A stretch of DNA of 64,000 nucleotides from Tetrahymena elliotti 4EA (taxonomy: Eukaryota; Ciliophora; Oligohymenophorea; Hymenostomatida; Tetrahymenidae), in assembly GCA_000231825.2 (NCBI GenBank), contig JH720305.1, positions 1,253,557 through 1,317,556 of the forward strand, written 5' to 3'. This document shows positions 35,695-48,700 of this stretch, piece after piece. The first letter of the stretch is position 1; each line of letters starts with the position of its first letter. The translations under genes were made by a program, and so were the position numbers. The notes beneath the pieces are model-generated. The model was not told where the DNA came from and did not search any database. It saw only the letters and a list, made by a program, of their open reading frames with translations.

Positions 35695-37206
35695 ATGAAT
35701 CAATTTAAGAAAAAAATTAACTAAACTCAAAGATATCTTTCAAAAATTTCATAAAAAATGGGAACAAATTTTCATCAATTTTAAATGCTGGGTAAATTGT
35801 TGGAGGAGCAGCTTTAGTCGAAAGAGGAGTACCTGCAGGGATGGTTGCAGGATTTCCTCAGTTCTGGTATTTCAGGAGGATCTAATAGCTATTAGCAAGT
35901 TTAGATAGATGATACAATAGATTTCAGTTGGAGTTAATAAGGCAAGAATTGTTTTATTGGAGCAGCTACTGGAATTATTTCTTAAGCAGTAGGATCTTAA
36001 GCTAATAGGTATACTTTAATTAATAAAGTTATTATAGTTGGATTAGGTGGGGGAGTGAGTAGTGTAGTATAAAAATACATAAAAGGAGAAAAAATTTTAA
36101 TAAAAGAGATGATGTATACTGCAGCTTTAACATGAGGTGTTGCTTGAGTTATTGGAATTCTTTCTTAGATGTACCTTAAAAAGGAAGACTACTCAAATAT
36201 GGAATTGCAATATTTGTTGGTTTATTTACTGGGGCATTAAACACAGTTATTCAAAATTTTCTGAAGGATTAGAAAATTACTAGATAGGCATTTATTTAAT
36301 GGGCATCCTCTCAAAATTTGATGAATAGAGATAAAAGCTCTGAAATATATATTAAACTAGAATAATCTATCTAGTATTATTGATAATAATATAATTAATA
36401 AAAACCTTATTGAAAAATATTAAATTGAATATGGGGAATAAATTATTTCATTATTTGATAAGATATTTTCTAAATGTTAAGGAGTATTATTTAATGCCAT
36501 TTTAGGGGGAGCAATGGCTGCTTTTATGGTATTTATAACAGAAAAAAGAAGCACAGGCTAAAAATAAATAAATTAATTCATTTAAAAAGAAATATAAAAA
36601 ATGAAAAAATATAATTAGTGAAATAATTGATGACTAAAGAAAAACAAAAGTGAGAAAGGTGCCAAAAGATGAGGAATTGTACTATGTAAAAGAAATAATT
36701 TTTGAAGATATAACAAAAATAGATGAAATAAAAGATGGATTCTAATCAGCAAATGATATGAAAGTTGGATAAGATTTTTAATATTCAATTGATCAAAATA
36801 AAATTACTATTACTACTGAAGCTGGTGTACCTTTATCAAGCGAATTGATCAAAGGTCTACCTAAAAATATAATTAAAGATATATAAAATCAAATAAGTTA
36901 AATCTAACAAATTTTGTAGCATGAGAAAAAATCACTAGAAAATATTATTCTAGATAAAAATATAAAAGTAAAGCTTATTGATTGTGAATATCTAACAAGG
37001 GAAAGTAAGGTAAGTTGGTACTGAAGGAAAAAATATTTCCGTAAGCAATTTAAAAATTGAAAAAGTACCAAAATTATTAGATTAATAAAAGACTATGGCT
37101 ATGTCTTTTATAATTCTTATTTGAAAAAATTGATCATGATTATTAAGAGAAGCCTATGGTGAGCTATATTGATGAAGAAAACAAAAAACTGAAAAGTTCA
37201 AATTGA
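35695..37206 (+). pseudogene. Decayed gene for a Gly-rich membrane-associated protein
   Basis: Several neighbouring frames each carry protein-like sequence, linked end to end by frame changes and interrupted by TGA. In frame 0, residues such as NAGQIVGGAALVERGVPAGM (35784-35850) give way to frame 1 (SSGISGG, then NCFIGAATGIISQAVG and KVIIVGLGGGVSSVV). Frame 1 is then broken by TGAs at 36133-36135 and 36145-36147. Another frame continues (KYGIAIFVGLFTGALNTVI), and later come VLFNAILGGAMAAFMVFI and a soluble, Lys/Ile/Asp-rich C-terminal part (about 36650-37200). At least four hydrophobic Gly-zipper segments suggest a membrane-inserting or membrane-spanning protein. No family is recognised. Sequencing errors are an alternative, but neighbouring genes show no such breaks. 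Confidence 0.65.
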
Positions 37207-37861
37207 ATATAATTTCAAAAAAATAAATCAAGAAATCAAGAATTTAAATGATTTTTTATTTACAATTAGAGAAAAAAACTTCAGATTTCTTCTCAAATAA
37301 AAATAATAATTTAAAATTTTCTCTTTTTTTTTCATTTTTTTGGTGATTCAATTCTCAAAAATTGCTCATATTTTTAAATTATTCCTTCTTTATTTTTATT
37401 AAATAATTCTTCATTTTGAGTTTGAATCTAATTAAATGTTAATTTTATAAAATAAGTTAAATATTTCAACAAAAACAAATACTTTCATATCGATCTTGAT
37501 TGTTTTTTTTAAGATCACTGATTTATTGATACTTGGTGATTAGACAACCATTCTTCATCATTTTAGATTAAAATTTTAGTTACATCTATTATTTTGAATA
37601 GAGGAATTTGGTTATTTTTAATTTTAAAACATTAAAAAAATGAATAAAAAATTTAAAAGAATAAAATATTTCTACTTTAATAAAATATCTTTAAAAATAG
37701 ATTAGATAAGTAGATTTAGCCAAATTAAATTAAAAATTTAGTTAAAGGTATTTATTTGTTAATCTAATAGAACTTATTCTTTTAATCAAAATTAACTAAT
37801 TAATTACTAAATATAAAAATTCTTTCAATTTTCTTAAACAATTTAGATAAGACCAATAGAA
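37207..37861. other. AT-rich intergenic region upstream of DPH1
   Basis: Non-coding, AT-rich. It contains no notable structure besides A/T tracts and probably holds the DPH1 promoter. Confidence 0.55.
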
Positions 37862-39714
37862 ATGGCAGAGTAAAAATAATAGGAATAAGTAATAGATAAA
37901 GGCTCTGAAGAATTATAAATTAAATAGGTCAAATAGCCTATTAAAAGATTCATTAATTAAGTAAGGATAGATTATCATTCAATATTTAGAAATGATATTA
38001 TGTGTTATTCCTTTTCAAATGTAATGTTTACTCTTTTATAAATATTAGATCCCTCCCGATATTCTAGATAACTAGTTATTAAATGAAGCAATTAAAATTC
38101 TACCTTCTCACTATAATTTTGAAATCCATAAATCAATATGGCGTATAATTGAAAGAAAGGAATAACTAGGAAAAGAGGTATTTATCCAATTTTTAATTGC
38201 TTTTTGTTACAATTAAAATTTTAGAAAATTTAATACTAAAATGAATGTTATGACGATTATTTAGAAGAAAAATCAATTTTTTAAATTATTTTCAAAGAAT
38301 ATGATTGTCACTTTGCAATTTCCAGAAGGTCTCATGCTTTTTGCTTGTTTGATTGCTGATATTTTGTAGAACTTTGCTAAATGTGAATGTGTTATTATGG
38401 GAGATGTTACATATGGAGCTTGCTGTGTAGACGATTTAGGTGCAAAAGACCTTGGATCAGATTTCCTCATTCATTATGGTAACCAACTAAATAGTAATTA
38501 GTGCTAAAAATATAAAAATAATCTTAAATTATAGGTCATAGTTGTTTAGTACCAATTACAGATACTTGCACAAAAACTCTTTATGTTTTCGTAGAGATAG
38601 CTATTGATATGAATCATTGGTTGGAATCAGTTCGTTTAAATTTCCCAAACAAATCTGATATGTAAAATAAAAAGATTTTAGTTGAAATAACCTAATTAAA
38701 ATTTCTAATAAATTATTTAGAATAAATTTAATGGGAACAGTTTAGTTCAATACTATTATGTTTGAAAGTAAAAAAATTCTTGAATCTGAAGGCTATACTA
38801 TTGTTATGCCATAAGAAAAGCCTAGAAGTGCTGGTGAAGTTTTGGGATGTACTTCTCCTAAACTCCCAGTAAATGCTTCTGGTAAAAATATTGTTTTGTT
38901 TTTATGTGATGGTCGTTTTCATATGGAAGCTACCATGATAGCTAATCCTGATTATTAATTCTATCAATATAATCCATATTCAAAGGTAATTAAATAACAT
39001 TAATCTTTTGCTTACTCATTTAAATATATAGGCCTTAACTATTGAAAGCTATGATCATAAAATGATGTTAGACATTAGATATAAAGAAGTATAAAAATCA
39101 TAAAAAATAAACAAAAGAGTTGGTATAATTATGGGAACCCTTGGTAGATAAGGATCTCCTCATATCTTAAAAGTAATTAATTCAAATAAACTTGCTTAAA
39201 ATCTTATATATTGCAATACGATTAATAGAAAATTGAAGAATTGTTGAAGGAAAAGAGTGTAGAATATTTTGTTTTATTAGTTTCTGAGCTTAATTTTTAG
39301 TAGCTTGAGCTAGTTGCTGAGTATATAAATATATTGTTTTACATAATTTCAAATAATGTTAATGTATTTTTAAATTAATATAGTGAGGTTGATTTCTTTG
39401 TTTAAATCAGTTGCCCTAGATTATCAGTTGATTGGGGTGCTGCTTTCAGCAAACCTTTATTGAACCCATATGAGTTCTTTGTAGCTATGAAACAAGTAGA
39501 TTGGAAGAGTATTTATCCTATGGATAATTATTCAAATAATGGAGAAGTTTGGACAAATTATTATCATAAAAATAAGGGAAAAAGTAAACATAATTTCAAT
39601 AAAATTAAATTAATTTTAAAAATTTAAACTATAAAAGAATGCACAGAGGAATGCCAAAATGGTACATGTACTTGCAATAGTAAAAAGAATAAGATTAGAA
39701 TTAAGTACGAATGA
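37862..39714 (+). CDS. DPH1: Diphthamide biosynthesis protein 1 (DPH1)
   Basis: Nine exons: 37862-37960, 38049-38177, 38298-38478, 38535-38661, 38721-38985, 39032-39172, 39229-39320, 39384-39583, 39638-39714, giving 436 aa. The introns are 46-120 nt, AT-rich and GT...AG, and each junction restores a conserved block. Landmarks are [18 protein letters not shown] (82-99), [15 protein letters not shown] (108-122), [49 protein letters not shown] and [13 protein letters not shown]. The three cysteines that bind the radical-SAM-like [4Fe-4S] cluster are C118 or C119, C222 and C355. With DPH2 the enzyme transfers the 3-amino-3-carboxypropyl group of S-adenosylmethionine to a histidine of elongation factor 2, the first step of diphthamide synthesis. 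The last intron (39584-39637, 54 nt) keeps the frame either way, so its splicing is uncertain; exon 3's acceptor could be further upstream. Confidence 0.95.
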
Positions 39715-41200
39715 TATAAAACAGAAGTTATTATTAAATTATTTTTGACTAAATTAATCAATATTTATTTTTGTTTTTATTAAATTTTTTATTTCATATT
39801 TATTTGTCATTATTTTCTTTGTCATTAAAAATGACTAATTAAAATAACTTAGAGATTTTTTTTTGCTTATTCTAATCAATGTTTTTTAATGATGAATTAA
39901 AGCTTGTATTTAATAAAAAAACATCAAAAAGAAGAAGAAAATATGTGATTTATTGATTAAAATTAATTTACTCATAAAAAGATAAATTGCTTTTTAATAT
40001 TTAGAATTTATCAAATATTTTTTTAATTTTCATATTTAAACCAAAAATATTTTTGCTATGAATAATTTTTAAATAGATTTATTTTCTTTGTCTTTTTTGT
40101 GTTTTTAAATCATAAATTTTAGACTGTTGCTTACTTTATGTAAAAAAATTATAAGCAAGAAGAAAAAACTTAGAATTAAATATGAATGATAAAGAATTTA
40201 ATCATTAAAAATATTATTATTTAAGATAAAAAAAGTAAATTAATTCATTTATTTTTGATTAAAAAAAATAATAGCAAAATTTTTTCCATAATATAATCTT
40301 AAATAGATCTATTTTACTTAGTCTCTCGTTTTTAAATAATATTTTTGTAATTTTGGGAACCAATTAAAGTTTATAATTTTTATTAAAAAATTTTTTAAGA
40401 CTTCATGAAATATCAATTAAATTATTAAGAAATATTTGAATTAGTAAAAGAAAGCAACATTTTTAATTAATAATTTTGTAAAGAGGTGAATTAGTAAATG
40501 CTTAAAATAGTTTAATTAGAATAAGAATAATTAGATAAAATATTTAATAAGGAGCTAACTCATAAATAACATGATTAAATAGAGTAGAATTAAAAATTAA
40601 TGTTTCCAACATTGATTGAAGTTAATAAAAAAAAATAATAATTTGATTTGATTTGATATTTAAGATTAACAAATAAATGTAAAGTGACAAGTTTAAAATG
40701 CATATCATTTTACTTCTTGAAATATACATTCTCTAAATAAAAAATATCATCAAAAACAAAAAAATAATAAATATAAATACAAAATAGCCCATATTCTATT
40801 TGATTATTCTTTTTTAATTAATTAGGTTAATTTTCATTCAAAAATGATAGCAAATATAAAACAAATTATTTCATTCATAGCATTAAATGTCTGAAGAATT
40901 ATCTAGCTTTGTCATTCAGTTTTAATATAATTGAAAGGGTCTTCTTTTAATGCTGACTCAAAGATTTTACATGATTGAATTTACTAAAGAAAGATAATTT
41001 GCTGAAGAAAAGTACTTAAAAAACAAAGAGAGAAAGAGAAGAAGAAAGAAAGAAATGATGAATCCATTCATAGAAAGTGTTAAATAAAAAAGAAAATAAA
41101 AGAAAGCATTAAAAAGTAAAAATTAACAAAACAAAAAATTAATAAAATATCTGAATCTTAATAAAGATAAGAAAAGTTAATAAATATTAATTAAGAAGAA
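39715..41200. other. AT-rich intergenic region with a Lys-rich open frame
   Basis: About 1.5 kb between DPH1 and the NDUFA8-like gene. From ATG 40950 a TGA-free frame encodes a very Lys/Arg-rich stretch and runs in frame into exon 2 of the downstream gene. It is more likely purine-rich 5' leader than coding sequence. A shorter ATG frame (40887-40934) precedes it. The rest is AT-rich and featureless. Confidence 0.5.
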
Positions 41201-42370
41201 ATGTCTATCTTACCTCCTCTCCAATATACTTACACTAACGAAGAAAGGTAAAATGATACTTCAATATATGCTTTCATTCACTATTCTTTATTTCCTTTAT
41301 TTCTTCTATGAGGAATATTTTTTAATTTTTTTTAAATATAACAGTTTAGAACTTTTGATCCACTCCATTAAGGGTAATAAAGACTGTAATTCTGAAAGAA
41401 AGGCCTTCAACTTATGTAGATCTACTGTCCTCGGTAAGCACGTTGAACCTGAACAATGTCTTGACAAGGCTTTGACTTTCGTTAACTGCTTCCAAAAAGT
41501 GTAAGAATTTAAGCAATAATCCCTAATCAAATAACATATGGCCTAAAGCATTCATCAAAAATTAAGAAGTGCTTTAAGTTTTTTAGCTTCACAATAATAA
41601 TATAAGCAATCATAAAATCATTTGTCCATCAGAAATAGTTAGATTTTTAAATTTTATTCAAGCAGAATATCAAAGCAACATAGCAAGCTGGTTTAGATAC
41701 AGTACAGTCAACATATATATTGGAAAATTAGCTTCAGTTTATTGCGGATGCTTACGTATTTTTGAAAGTTCCTACTATTTTTCGTTTCTAATTAGCGAAA
41801 TTATATGATATCTAAATTAGGGTTTATCAACAACAAATACAAAATTTGTAGTGTAATATATACAACAATACAATATAAAAATAAGTTTTGAAATTAAAGA
41901 AATAATTTCTTATTGTCTACTTTAGACAATCATCCCTAAGGAATTAAAAAAGATAAAGCTTAAGTGAATTAATTGAATGGGTACCCATATAATACAAGCT
42001 TAAATATATAGATAGGAATGTTCTTATAAAAAATAAACTCTGAAGTTGAATAACGATATAATCTGAAATAAAGATTTTCTTTGAATAAAGATATTGAATA
42101 TCTTCAAAGTTTATATTGATTTTTTTATTTTAAATAAAAACAATCCAAATTTAAAAATAGGCCGAGCAAACAAATTTTGATGCAATTTCTAAATATAATC
42201 AAAGAATCATAAAATTATTTTATAAAATAAACAGGAGAAGAGACGAATCAACTGCTTGCAAAACTGCTTTTAATTCTACTTTAGAATGTGGTAAGAAGTA
42301 TAGTGAATCAACTATTTCCTTAGGTAGCTCATGCTAATCTTAATTGGATGCTTATCTTAACTGCAAATGA
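41201..42370 (+). CDS. NDUFA8: Mitochondrial complex I subunit NDUFA8-like, four Cx9C motifs
   Basis: Three exons, 41201-41247, 41345-41500 and 42235-42370 (112 aa), with a 97-nt and a 734-nt intron. The product has four Cx9C motifs: CNSERKAFNLC and CLDKALTFVNC in exon 2, and CKTAFNSTLEC and CQSQLDAYLNC in exon 3. Four such motifs, a CHCH pair duplicated, plus the upstream helix LELLIHSIKGNKDC and the EPEQCLDKA segment match NDUFA8 (PGIV), which sits on the intermembrane-space side of complex I and is imported and oxidised through Mia40. Each splice junction falls where the family alignment expects continuity. The second intron is much longer than usual here, and a frame without TGA continues beyond its donor, so the exon 2/3 link is the least certain part. 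Another double-CHCH mitochondrial protein is possible. Confidence 0.8.
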
Positions 42371-43185
42371 AAGAATCTACAATGTTACAAAATTAAAATA
42401 AAAACCAATTCAAAATCACTTAAAAACTTCTTCAACAACCAAATAAAAATCATTCACTGATCAATAAATTCATAATTCATTTCTCTTTACAGAACAGTTA
42501 GTTTATGTTGACAGGAGCAATGAATAAAAATGAAATTCTAATTGATTGATTGATACATACATACATAAAAATCTTACTAAAGTATCTTTAATATTAAGAA
42601 TTTATGATTGTAAGGAGGTTTATAGCTGCTTTTTGAATGTATACAATTAATATTGCAATCTAATTCTTAATCATCTCTTAAGCAATAATTAAAAATGTTA
42701 TTTCTCTATTAATGCAACAACTCGATTCCACTGTTTACATTTATATCATTTTCACATCACTCATTTATCATATTTTTCTCTACAAATTCTACATATTAAA
42801 AATTGTATGTAGTAATCATTTACAACAAAATTACATCATTTTTTTGTTGTTTTAAATGGGAAATTAAATAAATAAACACTTTTTAATTTTTAATAATATT
42901 GTTAGTTATATTTTTATTATTCTTAACAGTTAAATGAGTGGAAGTGGCTTGTTAATTTATAATAGAAATAAAAAATTAGAAATAGTTAAATTGAATTTTT
43001 AATGCCATTTTAAATAAACACTTGCTTTATTTTAAAGCATATCTTTGATTTATTAATTAATTTATTTAATCACTAATTATATCTGACAGAAAGATAAATA
43101 ATATTTCATTTAATTTGATAAATTAACAAATTGCATTTATTTATTATTTTTGAATACAAAATCTAAAAACAGAAAATTGTTGAAA
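42371..43185. other. AT-rich intergenic region
   Basis: 815 bases between two plus-strand genes, with (ATTG)3 and (ATAC)n short tandem tracts at 42541-42566 shortly after the NDUFA8-like gene. Nothing else is seen. Confidence 0.55.
42541..42566. repeat. (ATTG)n and (ATAC)n tetranucleotide tracts
   Basis: Three ATTG units directly followed by three ATAC units, non-coding. Confidence 0.8.
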
Positions 43186-45065
43186 ATGGAAATTATTAAG
43201 GAAATTGATTAGTTATAGGCTAAATTGAATATATAATAATACAAGGACAGTCACGTCGATCTAAATTAGATTGATGATAAATAGTTCAATATAATTCAGT
43301 TTTTAAGGCACAATTTTTTGAAGGATCCAAAAGATAATGATGTAGAGCTAGATATGGAAAAGATAAATAATACAATTAGTTATATTTATGAGTTATAAAG
43401 AGAAACTTGCGAATAAATTGCCATTTCTGTTGATATGAACCTTGATAAGTATGTAGCTATTAGTAAAAAATTTGATGATATGAAGGACTACTTTTCAAAA
43501 ACTGATAATCTTTACAATTAAATTGCAAGCGAAATGAAAATTTCAAGAGATGCATGCACCCAAAAAATAGAAAATGTTAATGAAACTTTAGAAAATTATT
43601 AATATATTTGCAACTTAGAAGATAATTTGATAATACTAGAAAAAATAGTTGTTCTTTTAAAGGATATAGATGCTGGCATTTAGCAAATAAAGAAAAGTAA
43701 ATCATTTTAAGGATTCAAAATATTGAATGCATGTAAGCAACTAAATACTTCAAAAAAAATTTACAAAGAGAAAATAGAGGTCGCTTTACAAACTAGAGAG
43801 TTATCACAAAAATATAAATTAGTTCAACAAATTAATGATATGTTTATATCTTTGTCTGCAGAAATTGATAAATAATTTAGATCTCTGCTTGCAAGTTTTA
43901 TGGAAAATAAACAGCTCTTTTAAGAAGACCCAAACAAAAAAAGACAGCTTTCTGTTTTTCTTTCAGCATTTTCTTCATTATCAAATAAGTAAACTGCTGA
44001 TAGATCTATCTCTGAAGTGATAGTAAAACCTTTCTTCTAACCTGTTTTCAAATAAATGGCTGAATGTAAAAAAAACATAGTAGTAGCTACTAAACAAGAA
44101 TATTTGTAACAATCATAGAATATGAAAGTAGGGCCATTCTAAATCCTATAAAGCAACCTTTAAAATTTTATTTAGCAAGTTTACACTCCACTTTTAAATC
44201 TAATTTAATACTAAGACTAAAGTAATCAAGAAGAAGATGATGTAAATATTTTAAAAATAAAGACTAAGAATATTAATTTTATTAACAAATAAATAGGAGG
44301 AGTTTTATAATTATAATATCTATGGGTATGATATAATCAAAGTTTTATTAGATACAATTTGTGACTTATTCAAATCAGATGAAATGAACTTCATCTTCTC
44401 TTTTGGTTCCAGTGACATATTCTTCTAAAATTATACAAGCTTTTAACAAGTGCTAACAGAAATAAAATCATTATATCAAGATCAAAATAAAATTAAAGAA
44501 TCTTGTTATGAAAATGAAAAAAAAATTCAAGAAAAATGGAATGTAAAAACATATTTTTACATAAGATAATAAGAAATAGTCAAAGAATTCGAATCTAAAC
44601 TCACAAATCTACTTTCAAACGCTATACAAATTAATTCATTTTATTAGTTACTCACTGAGCAAGTCATGAAATGTTTTGATGAAAACAATATATTTATAAA
44701 GAGAGCCTCTGCATTATTTTTAAAGCTTAGCTTGTAATTAATTGCAAGATTCTCTGCCAAAGTTTAACAATTCACATCTTAAGGTAAATACTTAATAAAA
44801 ATACAATATACTTATATTTGATAAATAAATAGTTGAAAGTTGTAAATAATATTAAAATGAAATTGTTGATGATCTCTGTAGATTAGAGTCTCATCTACCT
44901 GACTACTATAAAACAATAGTCTACTCTAAATTTAACTAGGAATCCTAAAAAGATCTATTTAATTAAATTGTTTTAGAAGTAAAAAAAATCCTAAGAACAG
45001 CTGCTACCTCTTATCTAGATACAAAAATCTATTAATCAAAGACAAAAGCTCTTAATAACAGTTGA
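43186..45065 (+). CDS. COG2-like subunit of the conserved oligomeric Golgi complex
   Basis: Three exons, 43186-44241, 44297-44783 and 44833-45065 (591 aa), with introns of 55 and 49 nt; both junctions keep the frame and avoid in-frame TGAs. The N-terminal 130 residues have the pattern of COG2: a short acidic start, then a helix with an L..EL.RETCEQIAISVDMNLDKYVAISKKFDD segment (split here for length: ELQRETCEQIAISV and LDKYVAISKKFDDMKD) resembling the family's 'inner helix, ELxxLINxDYxxFVxLS' region. Long alpha-helical rods follow, as in vesicle-tethering (CATCHR) proteins, with a C-terminal helical bundle from exon 2 onward. COG2 belongs to lobe A of the COG complex and helps tether retrograde vesicles within the Golgi. 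Family recognition rests on this weak pattern and overall helical architecture. An exocyst or other tethering subunit is the alternative. Confidence 0.6.
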
Positions 45066-45795
45066 AATGTTTAATATTTATATTAAATTATATTTTATTT
45101 AATCAAATTAAAATTTTTTGGATTAAAAATTAAATAAAATCTTTCATTAATAATATATTCAAAACTTCATAAAATTTTAAAGACTTTCTTTATTTTTTCT
45201 AATCAGCAAACAAAAATAAAATTAGAAAATCTTATAAATTAAGTTTATTGAGTTTAACTCAGTAAAATAATTTTAAAAATTCTTCAAAATATCTTAATGT
45301 ATCTATCTACACAAGGTTTTTTAAATTATAAAACGAATAAACACAAATAATCTCAGGAAAATTTTTTCCATCAATACTTGACTTAAGTTTTAATTGAAGT
45401 GATTACAATAATTTTTAGTACTAAAATAAAAAGGAAAATTATAGGGTTTTGGATTTTATCAGCAAATTTTTCAATAATGATTAGAAAAATCTTGAAGCTT
45501 TTTCTCATAATACAAATTAAGATAGTATTTCTTTTAAGATATTTTCACAATAATTTTAAACTAGGACAAAAACTAAAATAATTTAAATTTTAATTGTAAA
45601 GATAGTAATGTTAAAGTGAATTAGAAAAATATTAATGGGATTCAGTAAACTAATGCATTATATATTTAATATAGTATAACTAAATAATTTTTTAAGCATT
45701 ATAAGTAAATTTATATTTAATAATTTATAAATAAAATGAATGATAAAAATAATCAATCAATTAACTAATTAAATATCCACTTAGTATTAAATGGT
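45066..45795. other. AT-rich convergent intergenic region
   Basis: 730 bases between converging genes, with an AATCAATCAATT tract at 45751-45762. No gene is seen; frames free of TGA have non-protein composition. Confidence 0.55.
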
Positions 45796-48700
45796 TCATA
45801 TGTTTTGTTCGAAATTAAATTCTTATTGGTTATTAAAATGGTTATTATAATCATCTTCTTGGTGTAAATATTGGTAAGAACTTTCATCATTTTTGAAATT
45901 TGGGTGGTCTATTTCAGAAACATAGTTTTCTTGCTATTAGAAGTTATTGGTTGATGTTTTATTTTTAGCTTAATTTGAGTAGCTGAAATCATCATTGATG
46001 TTATTAAATTATTATATGTTTGCAGATGGAGTTTCTTGCATAAAGAAATTCTTTTTAACAGGAGTTTCCATGAAGTTATCTTAATTGTATTGAATTTAAT
46101 CTTAAAACATAAAGTTTGGGTTATCATTGAAATTGAAATCTTCTTGCATCATATTTTAGTTACATTTATTGTAGTCTAATCCATAATTATATTCTTATGG
46201 CCTTTAATTTTCCATAGAAATTATATTATTATTTAGATTTATCTGATTAGGAATAAATTCAGTCTATTATTGATAATCGTTTGGATAATCATAATTAACA
46301 TATTTTTCTTTACTTGATTAGTTTTTATTTAAAACAAGATTCTATTATTAATTTACTTTATCAGAATTACTATTTAATACAACTTATTAGGGTAAATTTG
46401 GAGTAGATTCTTATTTGTGTGAAGCTTCATAGTTTTATTAATCCATAATTAATTTCATAACTCTTTCAGCATCTTCTTTATTTTCATTCATGTATTCTTG
46501 CATATTTTCTTATGAAATTGATGAATATCCTTAAGAGTCATTAAAATTAAGCATGTCACTTTCATCATGCATTTGCTGGTTAAAACCAAAATCTTAATCT
46601 TCAAATTCTTGATTGTTATCTGACAGATTATACTTTTCTTCTTCATTAATGTATTTATTGTTGTTGTAATCATTAACTCTTTGCAATAAATCTTCTTCAT
46701 TTAAATACTCTTATTGCTATTGTTATTGATGCTAATCTGAAGGATCTACTTAGTTAGTAACTTCTTTATTATAGTTTACTTATTATTAAGGAGGTTGAGG
46801 ATAAGTAGCTTAATTTTAATTGATATTCTAGATATTTTCTTTTATTAAATAGTCATTATTGTTCAGACTATTATTAATCAAACAATATTGCTAGCATTCA
46901 AGTTCATTTTCATCCAAAGTGGCATCATAATCATCCAACTCATCTTCTTTTTGCATAAATACATTTTACTCTTCGAACAATTTCTTTTTCCTCTCAACTA
47001 GTTCTAAATACTTTTGCTTAGAAATTTCCATAATTGAAGGCTGATTCTTTTTATTTTTATACTTCATAATGAATTAAGAGTATTGCTATAGTTACTGTTG
47101 AACTTACTAAATTTTTTCTTAAAGCTATGACCATTTTATGGGAGGACGTTTAATATCAGCTTTCTTTATTAATTGAAAGACAGGCTATTTTTTACTAATT
47201 CTTTTAATTACTTTTTTTTGCTATGTCTGCTACCATAAAGTTTTAATTTGCTTTTTTGTAAGTTTTTATTATTATGGTTTGCTTTGGTGATAGTTATGCA
47301 TTGAGTGTTAATGTTATAATCCTTAGTAAGCTAGTTAATTTTATTATTCTCTATCTTTATCACTCATGCTCTACAAAGTGTTGGAAGGAAACTCATTTGA
47401 ATATACTCTGTCTCTGTAAAGACTTAGCGGATCATTTTCATTAATTTCATTTTCATATTGTGCGCCCTTATTTTTACCACCTTTTTTTGCATATGTATTA
47501 CTGTTGCTTTTTGAGGTATTTGTGTAATTATTAATTAAATTAAAATATTGTTAGTAGAAATTTTGCATCTAAGGTGATATTTATTATCTGCTACATTCTT
47601 GTTGACGTATCCATGATTCAAGTGGGTTTTCAATATTATTTTGATATTCCTCTTGATTGGAGTATTTTTGAGGCTAATATTAACCTTTATCTTATACATC
47701 TTCCTCTTCTTCATCTAAATCAATTGGATATTTATTCATATCTTCCTAATTTAATACTAATTCTTCATCATCATCTTCGTTCATTAATTCATCTTCAATT
47801 TATTCTTAAGTTTTGTTTTAATGAGAAGAAGTATTAGTAGAATATCCTTAATTGTTATTGATTTGATTTTGCTGCTATTACATAGGATAATCAATTGCTT
47901 TAAGATTACTGTTATTTAATGAATTTACCTTTTTGTTGAATAAGTTCTATGTATTGGAGCTTTCGTCATTTTCATATTACTTTTTATTATTAAGTAACTG
48001 ATCTGTATTAGAATCACTAGAATCATATCCAAGTTTAACTTTAGGTGGTAGGCCATTGTAACCATTCTTTTTATTTTACTAAAACTATTGTTAAGAGTTA
48101 TTTCTATAAGATTACCCATTCGTAGAAATGAGGGTTTACATATTTCTTTAAAGTTTATTTGCTGCCGAAGTTTAACGTGGAGGTATTGAGCACTCTCGCT
48201 CAACAGATTCTTCAATGTCCTTCATAATTAAATGTGATAATTATTTATAGAAGTTGTAATAATTTTGTTTTTAATGGCGAGTGTTGTAAATTTTAATCAG
48301 CAAATCTAAATTTATCATTGGGATTTATTCTAAGATGCTATCGCTCAATATTGAGTTCTACTGATAATAGTTTTCATATTCTAAAAATATTTTTTTCAAT
48401 TAATTTTGCATTTATTATCCTATTTATTGATTTTTCTCAAACAATGCTTTGTGACGATGATAGACATCGTAGAGAGCTCTCCTATCATCATTAGATAACA
48501 CTTTGTATGCTTCATCTAATTCTCTAAATTTTTCTCTTGCTTCATAGATATCGTATGATGTTCTATCCTATTAATTAGGTTTAAGTAATAAGTATTTAGA
48601 AATAACTTCTTCATAGATTTACAAGTGTTGTTTAAAGATAAGTTGAAAGAATTTTTGTAAATTTGAGAGAAACTTGAACAAAGATAAAAAATGAAAAAAT

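Noticed and set aside
40950..41344. Lys-rich frame continuous with exon 2 of the NDUFA8-like gene
   Set aside because: Composition fits an AT/purine-rich leader; the three-exon model gives the family's usual N terminus, and a typical GT...AG intron lies between.
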